The notes: a model not told the origin generated them from the sequence alone. DNA of 64,000 bases from Dyella sedimenti (GCF_022760995.1 NZ_JAKWJO010000005.1:186001-250000); one strand, 5' to 3'. Numbered from the stretch's first letter, positions 1 through 8,981 are shown. A program made the numbers and translations.

Positions 1-377
1 GAGAAGCCGATCAGCCACACGCGCTTCTTGTCGTCCTGCGCCAGGATGCGCGCGACCAGGGCATCGAGGTCGGCGGCCGAATCGGCCGCGGAGCGCTCGC
101 GCCAGTAGTACTGGAGCAGGCTCACCCCCATCACCGGGATGCCATGCGAGGCGATGATCCTGCCCAGCGACTGGTCGAGGTCGCGCCAGCCTCCATCGCC
201 GGAATAGAAGATCGCCACCACGTCGTCGCGGCCGGGCAACGGCGCCGCATGGGGCGCGGCCGGCACCTTCACGATCGACTCCTCCAGCGTGGCGCGGTGC
301 CAGGGCTGCCAGGCCCACAGGCCCGCCGCAGCGGCGATCACCAGCACCAGCGCGATCCACTTCAAGATTCGTTTCAA
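1..377 (-). CDS. virJ: VirJ/AcvB-family periplasmic hydrolase, 5' part only
   Basis: Only the first 125 codons are in the window. The start is a TTG whose bases overlap the mprF stop (TTGA), so the two genes are translationally coupled. Residues 4-22 form a hydrophobic signal or anchor. They are followed by a VirJ/AcvB-like stretch with VVAIFYSGDGGW (about 53-64) and GVSLLQYYW (84-92). The visible part ends at WLIGFS, which probably leads into the serine-nucleophile elbow of the alpha/beta-hydrolase fold just outside the window. Known relatives next to aminoacyl-phosphatidylglycerol synthases (AcvB in Agrobacterium, PA0919 in Pseudomonas) remove the amino acid from the modified lipid in the periplasm. 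The same role here is inferred from family and position. Confidence 0.75.
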   Translation of the reverse strand, partial: MKRILKWIALVLVIAAAAGLWAWQPWHRATLEESIVKVPAAPHAAPLPGRDDVVAIFYSGDGGWRDLDQSLGRIIASHGIPVMGVSLLQYYWRERSAADSAADLDALVARILAQDDKKRVWLIGF

Positions 378-2980
378 CGGCGCACCATGCCCGAGAGACC
401 ACCCGAGATGAGGCTGGCCAGGTTGGCGAACACCAGCGGCAACGCAATGCCATTGGGTACCGCCAGGTAGCGAGGCTCCCACACGGGATCGAATTTATCC
501 TTGTACCTGTGCAGGCCCTGGAAGTTGTAGAAGCGTTCGCCGCGGCCGAACAGCATCGCGCCGAGGCGGTTCCACAACGGCGCGTTGCGGCGGCTCTGCA
601 AGCCGGAGAACGGTGCCATGCCAAGGTTGAACCAGCGATAACCCTGCGCCTTGGCCCACTGCATCAGTTCCACGAACAGGAAGTCCATGACGCCGGAGGG
701 GCTGTCGGGCAGGTGGCGCATCAGATCCAGCGAGGCTTCTTCCTTGTTGTCGGTAAGCAGCAGGTTGGCGAAGGCCAGCAACTGCTCGCCCTGCCACACC
801 AGGGCCATCGGCGTGCGCTGCAGGTAGCGCGCATCGAAGGCGCCCAGCGAGAAGCCTTTCTCGCGCACACCCTTGTCGCGTATCCACGCGTCGGAGATGA
901 CTTTCAGCCGCGGCAGCATCGCCGCCACCGCCTCGGCCGGGATGATCTCCAGCCGCATGCCCTCGCGGGTGAGCTTGTTGATGGTGTTGCGCAGCACCTT
1001 CTTGGACTTGCCGTCGAGGTTGAAGCTCTCCAGCGGCACGCGCGCCTCCTCGCCGATCTTGAGGAGGTTCATGCCGGTTTCCAGGTACAGGTCCAGGTCT
1101 TCCGGGCGCACCTGGTAGAACAGCGGCCAGCCGCCCGCGCGCTCGCACAGGTCGCGGAAGGTCCATACCAGCTCGCGCCGCGCGTCCTCGTCCTCGCCCA
1201 CCGGGTCGCCCATCGCCACCCAGCTGCGGCCTTCCACGTCGTACATGATGAAGGCCCTGCCCTCCGGGTCGAACAACAGCGTCTTGTCGCCCATCAGCGC
1301 CAGGTGCGCCTGCGCGGAGGAGTAGTGCTTGATCAGCGGCAAGGCCCTCTGCAGCTCCGCCTCGCCGGGCAGTTGCAGGTGCGGCCTGGCCGGGCGGATC
1401 AGGTTGGCCAGCGCGAACAGCAGGCCCGCCGCCGCCGCGCCCACCAGCGCGCGCAGCGCGCGCGGCGCGCCGCCATGGTAAAAGCTGAATTCCCACCAGA
1501 GGTTGTTGCTGTATTCGACGTGCTTGTAGCTGAAGCCCACCAGCCAGCCCGCGCACACGAACACGGCGACGATGGCGATGATCCAGCCCCACGAGAAGCT
1601 CGCGCTGAACAACGAGGCGCGCCGGTAGAACAGCTGGTGGGCCGGCGCCAGCGCCAGCGCCAGCAGCGACAGCAGGGTGGCTTCCTCGTAGTCGATGCCC
1701 TTGAGCAGCGACAGCACCGCGCCCAGCACCAGCAGCACCAGGGTGAGCACGTAGGCCGCGTCCAGCCGGCGCTGCAGGCCGCGCGCCAGGATCAGCAGCA
1801 TCATGCCCACCACGCTGGACAGGAAGTGCGATACCTCCAGCACCGCCAGCGGCAGCACGTCGCGCAGGATGGCCATGCGCGAGGGCAGCGCGGAGGTGGC
1901 GCCGGAGAACAGCAGCACCGCGCCCGACACCAGGGTCAGGCCGGCGAAGAACGGCGGCAGCAGGCCGGTGAACCACGGCGCCAGCAGCGCCTTCTGGCGC
2001 AGGCCGCGCGCCTCGCGCCACAGCACCACCACGGTCGCGGCGAACAGCGGCAGGAAGTAGTAGATCAGGCGATACGCCGCCAGGGCGCCGAGGATGGGCG
2101 CCTCCAATCCCTGGTTGCCCGCCGCGCCGAAGCCGGCCAGCATCACCGCCTCGAACACGCCCAGGCCGCCGGGCACGTGGCTCACCAGGCCGGCGATCTG
2201 GGCCAGCACGAAGATCGCCAGGAAATGCGCGAAACCGGTGTCCACCTGGTTCGGCATCAGCAGGTAGAGCACATAGGCGGCCAGCCCCCAGTCCACCGCG
2301 CCGACCAGGATCTGGCGGGCGGCGACCTGGAAGGACGGCAGACTCAGCCGCCAGCGCCAGATCCGCAACGGCCGGCGCAACAGCCGGTTGCCCACCAGCC
2401 ACAGCAGCGGCACCACGGTAAGCACGACGGCCACGGGGAAGCGCAGGCCGGCCAGCGGCAACGTCGGCGGCACCGGCACCAGCAGCAGGGTAACCCCGGT
2501 GAGCGCGCACAGGCCCAGCCAGAAGCTCAGCGTGCAATAGAGCACCACCCTCGCCACTTCGGCGGTGGACAGGCCGGCCTGGATGTAGAAGCGGTAACGG
2601 ATGGAGCCGGAAATCAGCAGCGCCATGCCCAGCGCATTGCTGAAGGCGTAGCTGATGAAGGAGATCAGGCTGACCTGCTGGCCCGGCAGGCGCTTGCCGA
2701 TGTAGGCCAGCCCGAACCAGTCGTACAGGATCATCACGCCATAGCTGCCCGCGGTGAGCAGCACCGCCAGCGCGAGGCGGTAGTTCTCCAGGCCGTGCAC
2801 GTAGCGGGCCACCTCGCGGTAGCTCACCTCGCTGGCCAGGCGGTGCAGCGCCCACAGCGCCAGGCACAGCATGGCCACCGACAGCAGGGGACCGGCGAGA
2901 CGGCGCAGCCGGGCCACCAGGCCAGGGCGAGCCGTCACCTCACCGGGAATCGAGGCGTCAGCCCCTGTCTGCTCCACCAC
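374..2980 (-). CDS. mprF: Bifunctional phosphatidylglycerol aminoacyltransferase/flippase MprF
   Basis: The product is 868 aa, the usual MprF length. The first ~530 residues are a chain of hydrophobic segments (flippase domain). The soluble C-terminal part (~545-868) is the GNAT-like DUF2156 synthase domain, with SWVAMGDPVG, LRNTINKLTREG, RWFNLGMAPFSGLQSRRN and a YNFQGLHRYKDKFDP signature near the end. MprF moves lysine or alanine from aminoacyl-tRNA to phosphatidylglycerol and flips the product, lowering surface negative charge and raising resistance to cationic peptides and acid. The start is GTG, preceded by GGAGG about 10 nt upstream. It overlaps the downstream virJ-like gene, giving a synthase-hydrolase pair. 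Whether Lys or Ala is the substrate cannot be read from the sequence. Confidence 0.93.
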   Translation of the reverse strand: MVEQTGADASIPGEVTARPGLVARLRRLAGPLLSVAMLCLALWALHRLASEVSYREVARYVHGLENYRLALAVLLTAGSYGVMILYDWFGLAYIGKRLPGQQVSLISFISYAFSNALGMALLISGSIRYRFYIQAGLSTAEVARVVLYCTLSFWLGLCALTGVTLLLVPVPPTLPLAGLRFPVAVVLTVVPLLWLVGNRLLRRPLRIWRWRLSLPSFQVAARQILVGAVDWGLAAYVLYLLMPNQVDTGFAHFLAIFVLAQIAGLVSHVPGGLGVFEAVMLAGFGAAGNQGLEAPILGALAAYRLIYYFLPLFAATVVVLWREARGLRQKALLAPWFTGLLPPFFAGLTLVSGAVLLFSGATSALPSRMAILRDVLPLAVLEVSHFLSSVVGMMLLILARGLQRRLDAAYVLTLVLLVLGAVLSLLKGIDYEEATLLSLLALALAPAHQLFYRRASLFSASFSWGWIIAIVAVFVCAGWLVGFSYKHVEYSNNLWWEFSFYHGGAPRALRALVGAAAAGLLFALANLIRPARPHLQLPGEAELQRALPLIKHYSSAQAHLALMGDKTLLFDPEGRAFIMYDVEGRSWVAMGDPVGEDEDARRELVWTFRDLCERAGGWPLFYQVRPEDLDLYLETGMNLLKIGEEARVPLESFNLDGKSKKVLRNTINKLTREGMRLEIIPAEAVAAMLPRLKVISDAWIRDKGVREKGFSLGAFDARYLQRTPMALVWQGEQLLAFANLLLTDNKEEASLDLMRHLPDSPSGVMDFLFVELMQWAKAQGYRWFNLGMAPFSGLQSRRNAPLWNRLGAMLFGRGERFYNFQGLHRYKDKFDPVWEPRYLAVPNGIALPLVFANLASLISGGLSGMVRR

Positions 2981-3201
2981 GCGTTTACCGCCTCCGCATC
3001 AATCAGCGCAGAACACCGGAATGCCGCCGGACAAGCCTGGCCCGCCACGCCAGCGAACACTGGCTCCGGGACCCACCCGGAGGCGCTGGCGCCCGGATAT
3101 CGGCGGGATGGCGGCTTGTTCGGACCATCCTTGACTGCGACCGTCTAGGATAGCCGGTCAGGACGCTCTCCTGTTCGATCGTGGCAGGGCGAAATGACAC
3201 T

Positions 3202-3229
3202 GGTTGCGGCCGCTTCAGCCGCCGCAACC
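3202..3229 (-). terminator. Hairpin downstream of the OPT gene
   Basis: A perfect 9-bp inverted repeat (GGTTGCGGC / GCCGCAACC) with a 10-nt loop lies 9 nt beyond the stop of the OPT transporter. There is no T-tract on the minus strand, so it may be a weak or Rho-assisted terminator or an mRNA-stabilising hairpin. Confidence 0.45.
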
Positions 3230-3237
3230 GCCGGCGG

Positions 3238-5235
3238 TCACACCTTGCCGTTCAGGCCCTGGGCCATCCGGGCCACCCAGCGGTACATCACGAACACGAT
3301 GGCGGCGAAGGCGATGCCGCCGATCCATTGCGCCGCCCCGGCGAAACCGTCGCCCACCAGGGCCAGCGGCGCCCCCTTGCCGGACAGGCCGACGATGAAG
3401 GCGATCACCACGCCGATCACGCTCTCGCCCACGATCAGGCCGGAGGCCAGCAGCACGCCCAGCTGCTTGGTGCTCTCGGGCCGGGCCGAGCGGTCCGCGC
3501 GGCGATCGAAATACCAGCCGACCAGCGAGCCCACCACCACCATCAGCGTGCTCACCGTGGGCAGGTAGATGCCCAGGCCCACCGCCAGCGGCGGCAGGCT
3601 CAAGCGCTTGGTGGCGCGTCGCAGCACCTCGTCCACCGCGATGATGGCGACACCGATCCAGATGCCGGTGACGATCAGGCTCCAGTCGATGTTGTTGGTA
3701 ATCACACCCTGCGCCAGCGCCGAGATCAGGCCCGCCTGCGGCGCCGGCAGCGCATGGGCGCCCGCCCCGGCCACGCCGACGAAGCCATAGGCCCTGTTGA
3801 GCAGGTCCAGCACCGGCGGGATCACCGCCGCGCCGGCCACCACGCCGATCACCAGCGCCACCTGCTGGCGCCACGGCGTGGCGTCCACCAGTTGGCCGGT
3901 CTTGAGGTCCTGCAGGTTGTTGTTGGCGATGGCCGCCACGGTGAACACCACCGAGGTGATGAACAGCGCGAACGCCACCAGCGCCTTGCCCGCCGACGGA
4001 TCGACGTGCGGCTTGACGAACGCCACCAGCAGCAGCGCCGCGGCGATCACCACCAGGATGCCCACGCCCGACAGCGGGCTGTTGGACGAACCGATCAGGC
4101 CGGCCATGTAGCCGCATACGGTGGAGACGAAGAAGCCCATCAGCACCACGAAGGCCACACCGCCGATGGCCAGCACCGCCACGTGGTCGCCCAGGCCGCT
4201 GATCGAGCCGAAATAGCCCAGCAGCCACGCGATGGGCACGAAGCAGGCCAGGGTCACCAGGCCCACGATGCCGATCGGGATGTCGCGCTCGGTGCGCGGC
4301 AGCGTGTCGGCCTTGCCGGCCTTGCGCACGCGCGAGGCGGCCATGGCGCTCGCCAGGCCGCTGATTACCGGCTTGACCAGCTTGGCCAGGGTCCAGATCG
4401 CCGAGACGCCGATGGCGCCGGCGCCGATGAAGCGCACCTTGTGGCTCCAGGTCGCCTGGGCCAGGTCCGCGACGGGCGCGGCCAGGTCGCCCAGCAGCGA
4501 GTAGTGCGGCACGCCCCAGACCCAGCCGATCACCGCGCCGACCAGCATCGCCACGCCCACCGACAGGCCCACCAGGTGACCGATGGCGAACAGCGCGAAG
4601 GACAGGTTGAAGTCGAAGCCGCTCACCGCGCCCTTGCTGCCCACGCGGAAGTACTGCACCACGTCGCTGGCGAACACCTGGGTCGCCACCACCACCGCGA
4701 ACACCGCCGACACGATGGCGCCCCACAGCACGGCCAGCAGGCCGGCGCGGCCCTCCTCCACACTGCCGGCATCCGCCTCGTCGCCGCTGCCCACCTTGAG
4801 CACCTCGGCGCAGGCCAGTCCTTCCGGGTACGGCAGGTCGGAGGTGGTGACCAGCGCGCGGCGCAGCGGGATCGAATACATCACGCCCAGGATGCCTCCC
4901 AGCGCGCACACCGCGAACGAGGTCCAGAACGGAAAGTCCGCCCACCAGCCGATCATGATCATGCCGGGCAGCACGAAGATGATCGACGACAGCGTGCCCG
5001 CCGCCGAGGCGATGGTCTGCACCACGTTGTTTTCCTGGATGGTGGAATCCTTGAATCCGCGCAGCAGGGCCATCGAGATCACCGCCGCCGGGATCGAGGT
5101 GGCGAAGGTGAGGCCGGCCTTGAGGCCGAAAAAGACATTGGCCGCGGTGAACACCACCGTGATCACCACGCCGAGGATGAGACCGCGGACGGTCAGCTCT
5201 TTGCGCACTTCGGCGCCGGGATGGTTGCCGCTCAC
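3238..5235 (-). CDS. OPT-family oligopeptide transporter
   Basis: The product is a 665-aa polytopic inner-membrane protein with about 14-16 hydrophobic segments. N-terminal landmarks match the OPT family: RGLILGVVITVVFTAANVFF, GLKAGLTFATSIPAAVISM and ENNVVQTIASAAG, then SGVGILVVIAAALLLVA further on. OPT proteins take up small peptides or metal-chelate complexes with protons. Bacterial members are mostly uncharacterised, so the substrate is unknown. The start is GTG with no strong ribosome-binding site. It lies alone on the minus strand, separated by about 260 nt from mprF and by a long gene-free region upstream. Confidence 0.88.
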   Translation of the reverse strand: MSGNHPGAEVRKELTVRGLILGVVITVVFTAANVFFGLKAGLTFATSIPAAVISMALLRGFKDSTIQENNVVQTIASAAGTLSSIIFVLPGMIMIGWWADFPFWTSFAVCALGGILGVMYSIPLRRALVTTSDLPYPEGLACAEVLKVGSGDEADAGSVEEGRAGLLAVLWGAIVSAVFAVVVATQVFASDVVQYFRVGSKGAVSGFDFNLSFALFAIGHLVGLSVGVAMLVGAVIGWVWGVPHYSLLGDLAAPVADLAQATWSHKVRFIGAGAIGVSAIWTLAKLVKPVISGLASAMAASRVRKAGKADTLPRTERDIPIGIVGLVTLACFVPIAWLLGYFGSISGLGDHVAVLAIGGVAFVVLMGFFVSTVCGYMAGLIGSSNSPLSGVGILVVIAAALLLVAFVKPHVDPSAGKALVAFALFITSVVFTVAAIANNNLQDLKTGQLVDATPWRQQVALVIGVVAGAAVIPPVLDLLNRAYGFVGVAGAGAHALPAPQAGLISALAQGVITNNIDWSLIVTGIWIGVAIIAVDEVLRRATKRLSLPPLAVGLGIYLPTVSTLMVVVGSLVGWYFDRRADRSARPESTKQLGVLLASGLIVGESVIGVVIAFIVGLSGKGAPLALVGDGFAGAAQWIGGIAFAAIVFVMYRWVARMAQGLNGKV

Positions 5236-5445
5236 GAATTCACGCCCGTCATAGTGGAGATTTCCCCTGCTCGATCATGGATGCACCGGCCCCGCCGGGC
5301 GGCGGGCCAACGCGTAGGGTTGCCGCAATCGGGCACAGAAGCAACGGGTTGGGTATTCCGTGGGACTGAAGGCTCGCCCGCGAAACGTGCTGCGTTGCAA
5401 AAGCATGTCTTACCGCGCCGTCGCAAGCCCCACCCCTCACCCCAG

Positions 5446-5468
5446 CCCTCTCCCCGGAGGGGAGAGGG
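5446..5468. repeat. GC-rich inverted repeat (CCCTCTCCCC hairpin)
   Basis: A perfect 10-bp stem, CCCTCTCCCC paired with GGGGAGAGGG, with a 3-nt loop, set in a CACCCCAGCC context. Elements of this CCCTCTCCCC / GGGGAGAGGG type are widely dispersed in proteobacterial intergenic regions. It could also stop transcription, although no T-run follows. Confidence 0.55.
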
Positions 5469-5521
5469 AGCAAGAACACGGCAGCCTCATCTGCTTTAAG
5501 CCCTCAGTGCATCGCCGCCCC

Positions 5522-5698
5522 GCGGGGTAGCCGCGGTATGTAGCGGAAGGAGACACGGATTCGGCTGGCGAGAACCTTCAAGGCTTGTATGCCGCGCAGT
5601 GCTGCGCCCCCTCACCGCCACGGCGCGTTGCGGGGTAGCGGCGCCGTTCGAGGTAGCACGTCACTGATCCGGCTGGTCTCAGGCTTCCGGGCTTGTAT
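5522..5698. repeat. Two degenerate 69-nt direct copies
   Basis: 5522-5590 and 5630-5698 align end to end without gaps. Both begin GCGGGGTAGC, share CGGCTGG at positions 41-47, and end GGCTTGTAT. The intervening parts have diverged. The spacing between copy starts is 108 nt. The origin is unknown; it could be decayed dispersed repeats. Confidence 0.5.
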
Positions 5699-5738
5699 CC
5701 AACCCATCGCTCAGAGCCTGTCAGGCCATTCTCTTTGG

Positions 5739-5774
5739 GTTACTTTTCTCTTGGGCCAGCAAGAGAAAAGTGAC
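5739..5774. repeat. 14-bp hairpin (ACTTTTCTCTT / AAGAGAAAAGT)
   Basis: A perfect 11-bp inverted repeat extends to 14 bp with one G-U pair and has an 8-nt loop. It is A/T-rich in an otherwise GC-rich region. The layout matches a dispersed intergenic repeat family (GGTTACTTTTC type) that I recall from Lysobacterales genomes. That link is from memory. Confidence 0.5.
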
Positions 5775-5858
5775 TCGGCGGCCGGCAGGACGTCGAAACG
5801 CCCGCCGCGTAGGCGGCAACCTGGCGATAAGGCGACAACCGTGACCCATCGCTACTGG

Positions 5859-5878
5859 ATCCCGGCCTGCGCCGGGAT
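5859..5878. repeat. REP-like palindrome, short variant
   Basis: The stem ATCCCGG / CCGGGAT encloses CCTGCG. This is the same architecture as the longer elements at 18382-18415 and 53366-53403, whose loops read TGCAGG and CGCAGG (the latter is the reverse complement of CCTGCG). It is the smallest of three copies in the window. Confidence 0.5.
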
Positions 5879-5902
5879 GACGTCAAAGACCGAGGCGATA
5901 GG

Positions 5903-5929
5903 AGTCGCGCATAGGGTGCGCTCCTACAG
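5903..5929. repeat. 27-nt dispersed element, single copy
   Basis: This 27-nt stretch, starting AGTCGCGCATAGGGTGCG, matches the left arm of the inverted repeat at 41223-41249 at 24 of 27 positions. It lies just beyond the deformylase stop. Confidence 0.55.
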
Positions 5930-5934
5930 GTGGA

Positions 5935-6474
5935 CTACTCGTCCACCCCCGGGTCCATCCCCGGAAACAGCACGTCGGTATAGCCAAACTTGCTGAAATC
6001 AGTGATACGCGAAGGATACAGCCGGCCGATCAGGTGATCGCACTCGTGCTGTACCACGCGGGCGTGGAAACCCTCGGCGGTGCGGTCGATCCGGCCGCCC
6101 TGGGGATCCAGACCCTGGTAGCGGATCAGCGTGTAGCGGTTCACCGCGCCGCGCAGGCCGGGCACCGAGAGGCAACCCTCCCAGCCCTCCTCCATATCCT
6201 GCGAGAGCGGCGTGATCGCCGGATTGAGCAGGATGGTGCGCGGCACCGCCGGCGCGTCGGGATAACGCTCCGAGTGATCGAAGCCGAAGATCACCAGTTG
6301 CAGGTCCACGCCGATCTGTGGCGCGGCCAGGCCCACGCCGCCGGCCTCGTGCATGGTGTCGAACATGTCCTGGATCAGCACATCCAGTTCGGCGCTGCCG
6401 ATCATCGCGTCGGGCACCGGCGGCGCCACGCGCAGCAGCCTCGGATCGCCCATCCTCAGAATCTCGCGAATCAT
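5935..6474 (-). CDS. def: Peptide deformylase
   Basis: The 179-aa product carries all three deformylase motifs: GVGLAAPQ (46-53), EGCLS (99-103, metal ligand Cys101) and HECDH (143-147, two His ligands and the catalytic Glu). It removes the formyl group from nascent N-terminal fMet at the ribosome. The ATG at 6474 opens the conserved [14 protein letters not shown] start. A longer in-frame reading upstream has no family similarity. It lies alone rather than in the common def-fmt arrangement, which suggests it may be a second def copy of the genome. This cannot be tested from the window. Confidence 0.95.
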   Translation of the reverse strand: MIREILRMGDPRLLRVAPPVPDAMIGSAELDVLIQDMFDTMHEAGGVGLAAPQIGVDLQLVIFGFDHSERYPDAPAVPRTILLNPAITPLSQDMEEGWEGCLSVPGLRGAVNRYTLIRYQGLDPQGGRIDRTAEGFHARVVQHECDHLIGRLYPSRITDFSKFGYTDVLFPGMDPGVDE

Positions 6475-6679
6475 GGAAAACCTCGTCCAGTCATGAACTT
6501 GCAAATGGCGAAGGCATCGCCGCCGCTCTCGCCAGTGTAACCGCCACGCCCAGCCGTGGCGCGCCGCGTCATCGCAAGGGCATTCGACCAAAGGCTAATG
6601 TTGGCCGGCGCATAATGGCATTGACCCCCGCGACGGCCGGGACGACCCTTGCCGGGGACTTGTCCAGGAGCGAACCCGC

Positions 6680-8755
6680 ATGTCAACCGTCGTCGTCAAA
6701 CCGAGCCCGGCAGGCAAGATCCTGTGGGCCGTCATCGCCATCGTGGGCGCCTGGTGCCTGGGCGTGGTCGCCCTGCGTCGCGGCGAGCCGATCAACGCGA
6801 TCTGGCTGGTGGCCGCCGCCATCGCGGTATTCGTCATCGGCTACCGCTTCTACAGCAAGTTCATCAACGAGCAGGTGCTGCGGATGGACCCCAGCCGCGC
6901 CACGCCCGCCGTGCTGCGCAACGACGGCCTGGACTACGTGCCGACCGACAAATGGGTGGTTTTCGGACACCACTTCGCGGCCATCGCCGGCGCCGGTCCG
7001 CTGGTGGGCCCGGTGCTCGCCGCGCAGATGGGCTACCTGCCCGGCACGCTGTGGATCCTGTTCGGCGTGGTGTTCGCCGGCGCGGTGCAGGACTTCATGA
7101 TCCTTGGCCTGTCGGTGCGCCGCGACGGCCGCTCGCTGGGCAACATGCTGCGCGACGAGCTCGGGCCGACGGCCGGCGTGGTCGCCATGTTCGGCGTGCT
7201 GGTGCTGATGATGATCGTGCTGGCGGTGCTGGCGCTGGTGGTGGTCAAGGCGCTCACGCACAGCCCGTGGGGCACCTTCACCGTGGCGGCGACCATCCCG
7301 ATCGCGCTGCTGATGGGCGTCTACCTGCGCTGGATCCGCCCGGGCAAGATCCTGGAAGTGTCGATCATCGGCCTGGTGCTGCTGCTGGCCTCGATCTGGT
7401 TCGGCTCCCACGTGGCCGCCTCGCCGAGCTGGTCGGCGGTGTTCGACTTCGACGCCAAGGGGCTGGCATGGCTGCTGATCGCCTACGGCTTCTGCGCCTC
7501 GGTGCTGCCGGTATGGCTGCTGCTGGCGCCGCGCGACTATCTCTCCACCTTCCTCAAGATCGGCACCATCCTGCTGCTGGCGCTGGCCATCTTCCTGGCC
7601 GCGCCGACCCTGCAGATGCCGGCGCTGACCAAGTTCATCGACGGCACCGGCCCGGTGTTCCAGGGCAACCTGTTCCCGTTCCTGTTCATCACCATCGCCT
7701 GCGGCGCGGTGTCGGGCTGGCATTCGATCATCGCCTCCGGCACCACGCCCAAGCTGCTCGCCAACGAGGGCGAGGCGCGCATGGTCGGCTACGGCGGCAT
7801 GCTGATGGAAGCCTTCGTGGCCATCATGGCGCTGGTGGCGGCCGCCTCGCTGCACCCGGGCGTGTACTTCGCGATGAACTCGCCGGCCGCGCTGATCGGC
7901 ACCACCGCGCAGGACGCCGCCACCGCCATCAGCCAGTGGGGCTTCGTGGTGACGCCGGACGAACTGCTCAACACCGCGCAGAACATCGGCGAGAAAAGCA
8001 TCCTCAGCCGCGCCGGCGGCGCGCCGACGCTGGCGGTAGGCATGGCCCAGCTGCTGCACGGCATCATCCCCGGCGAGGGCATGATGGCGTTCTGGTACCA
8101 CTACGCGATCCTGTTCGAGGCGCTGTTCATCCTCACTACGGTGGATGCGGGCACCCGCGTGGGCCGCTTCATGATCCAGGAGATCGCCGGCCTCATCCAC
8201 AAGCCGCTGCAGCACACCGAGTCGTGGACCGGCAACCTGCTCGCCACGGCGATCTGCGTGGGCCTGTGGGGCTATTTCCTGTACCAGGGCGCGGTCGACC
8301 CGCTGGGCGGCATCAACACGCTGTGGCCGCTGTTCGGCATCGCCAACCAGATGCTTGCCGCGGTGGCGCTGATGCTGGCCACGGTGGTCACGGTCAAGCT
8401 CAAGCGCGAGCGCTATGTGTGGGTGCCGGGCATTCCCGCGATCTGGCTGGTGGTGTGCACGCTCACCGCCGGCTGGGAGAAGCTCGTCGGCCCGATCAGC
8501 TTCACCGCCGCCGCGCAGAAGTACGCACAGGCCGCCGCCGACGGCAAGCTGCTGGCCCCGGCCAAGACCGCCGAGGAAATGCAGCGCATCGTCACCAACA
8601 ACTACGTCGACGCCGCGCTCACCGCCATCTTCATGCTGCTGGTGCTGGCCATGGCGGGCTTCGCCATCGCCGCCATCCTCAAGGCCTGGCGCATCAACCA
8701 TCCCACCGCGCACGAGGAGCCGTACGTGGCGCTGGGCAGCGTGCCCACCCATTGA
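6680..8755 (+). CDS. cstA: Carbon starvation protein A (CstA-type pyruvate/peptide transporter)
   Basis: The 691-aa polytopic membrane protein has the CstA signature block: RMDPSRATPAVLRNDGLDYV, FGHHFAAIAGAGPLVGPVLA and VQDFMILGLSVRRDGRSLG. About 16-18 transmembrane stretches follow. CstA/YjiY/BtsT proteins import pyruvate, and peptide uptake has also been reported. They are induced on carbon limitation. The stop lies 10 nt before a ybdD-type small gene, the usual partner, and the pair ends at a strong terminator. No CRP-type site was identified upstream. Confidence 0.95.
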   Translation: MSTVVVKPSPAGKILWAVIAIVGAWCLGVVALRRGEPINAIWLVAAAIAVFVIGYRFYSKFINEQVLRMDPSRATPAVLRNDGLDYVPTDKWVVFGHHFAAIAGAGPLVGPVLAAQMGYLPGTLWILFGVVFAGAVQDFMILGLSVRRDGRSLGNMLRDELGPTAGVVAMFGVLVLMMIVLAVLALVVVKALTHSPWGTFTVAATIPIALLMGVYLRWIRPGKILEVSIIGLVLLLASIWFGSHVAASPSWSAVFDFDAKGLAWLLIAYGFCASVLPVWLLLAPRDYLSTFLKIGTILLLALAIFLAAPTLQMPALTKFIDGTGPVFQGNLFPFLFITIACGAVSGWHSIIASGTTPKLLANEGEARMVGYGGMLMEAFVAIMALVAAASLHPGVYFAMNSPAALIGTTAQDAATAISQWGFVVTPDELLNTAQNIGEKSILSRAGGAPTLAVGMAQLLHGIIPGEGMMAFWYHYAILFEALFILTTVDAGTRVGRFMIQEIAGLIHKPLQHTESWTGNLLATAICVGLWGYFLYQGAVDPLGGINTLWPLFGIANQMLAAVALMLATVVTVKLKRERYVWVPGIPAIWLVVCTLTAGWEKLVGPISFTAAAQKYAQAAADGKLLAPAKTAEEMQRIVTNNYVDAALTAIFMLLVLAMAGFAIAAILKAWRINHPTAHEEPYVALGSVPTH

Positions 8756-8765
8756 GGGCTGCGAG

Positions 8766-8963
8766 ATGAACGTTCCCGACCTGCAAGCGATCCGGAAATG
8801 GGCGGTGCAGACCGCCCGCCTCTGCTGCGGCATCCCCGACTACGATGTCTACGTCAGGCACCTGCGCGAGCACCATCCCGAGCGCCCGGTGCCCAGCTAC
8901 AAGGAGTTCTTCCGCGAGCGGCAGATCGCCCGCTACAAGGGCACCGGCGGCCGCTGCTGCTGA
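8766..8963 (+). CDS. ybdD: YbdD/YjiX-family small protein
   Basis: This 65-aa protein follows cstA by 10 nt. It shows the family features: CCGIPDYDVYVRHLREHHPE (residues 20-39), then PVPSYKEFFRERQIARYKG and a C-terminal GGRCC. YbdD/YjiX proteins are almost always paired with CstA-type transporters and are needed for transporter activity in at least some enterobacteria. The cysteines at 20-21 and 64-65 are notable in such a short protein. It is co-transcribed with cstA up to the terminator at 8982. Confidence 0.92.
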   Translation: MNVPDLQAIRKWAVQTARLCCGIPDYDVYVRHLREHHPERPVPSYKEFFRERQIARYKGTGGRCC

Positions 8964-8981
8964 ACCGCACGGACGCGACCC

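Larger units (their letters stand above)
5236..5934. other. Repeat-rich gene-free region
   Basis: No convincing gene was found in these 699 nt between the OPT start and the deformylase stop. They hold at least five separate repeat structures (listed individually): a 10-bp GC-rich hairpin, two 69-nt degenerate copies, a 14-bp hairpin, a REP-like palindrome and one copy of a 27-nt element found again near queE. The OPT promoter should lie at the left end, but no clear -35/-10 pair was seen. Confidence 0.6.

Noticed and set aside
495-3148. Very long open frames on both strands over mprF (790 and 879 codons)
   Set aside because: They are the Arg/Ala/Gln/His-rich shadows expected opposite a GC-rich gene. 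Their translations have no membrane or domain pattern, while the mprF frame matches a full family.
3003-3227. 74-codon frame between mprF and the OPT gene
   Set aside because: No ribosome-binding site, Arg-rich low-information sequence, and it covers the hairpin downstream of the OPT gene.
5589-5996. 135-codon frame in the repeat-rich gap
   Set aside because: It runs across four separate repeat elements and into the deformylase gene on the other strand. Its translation is not protein-like.
6471-6591. Longer start for peptide deformylase (39 extra codons)
   Set aside because: The extension is Arg/Trp/Cys-rich and unlike the family. The MIREIL start fits the family length exactly.
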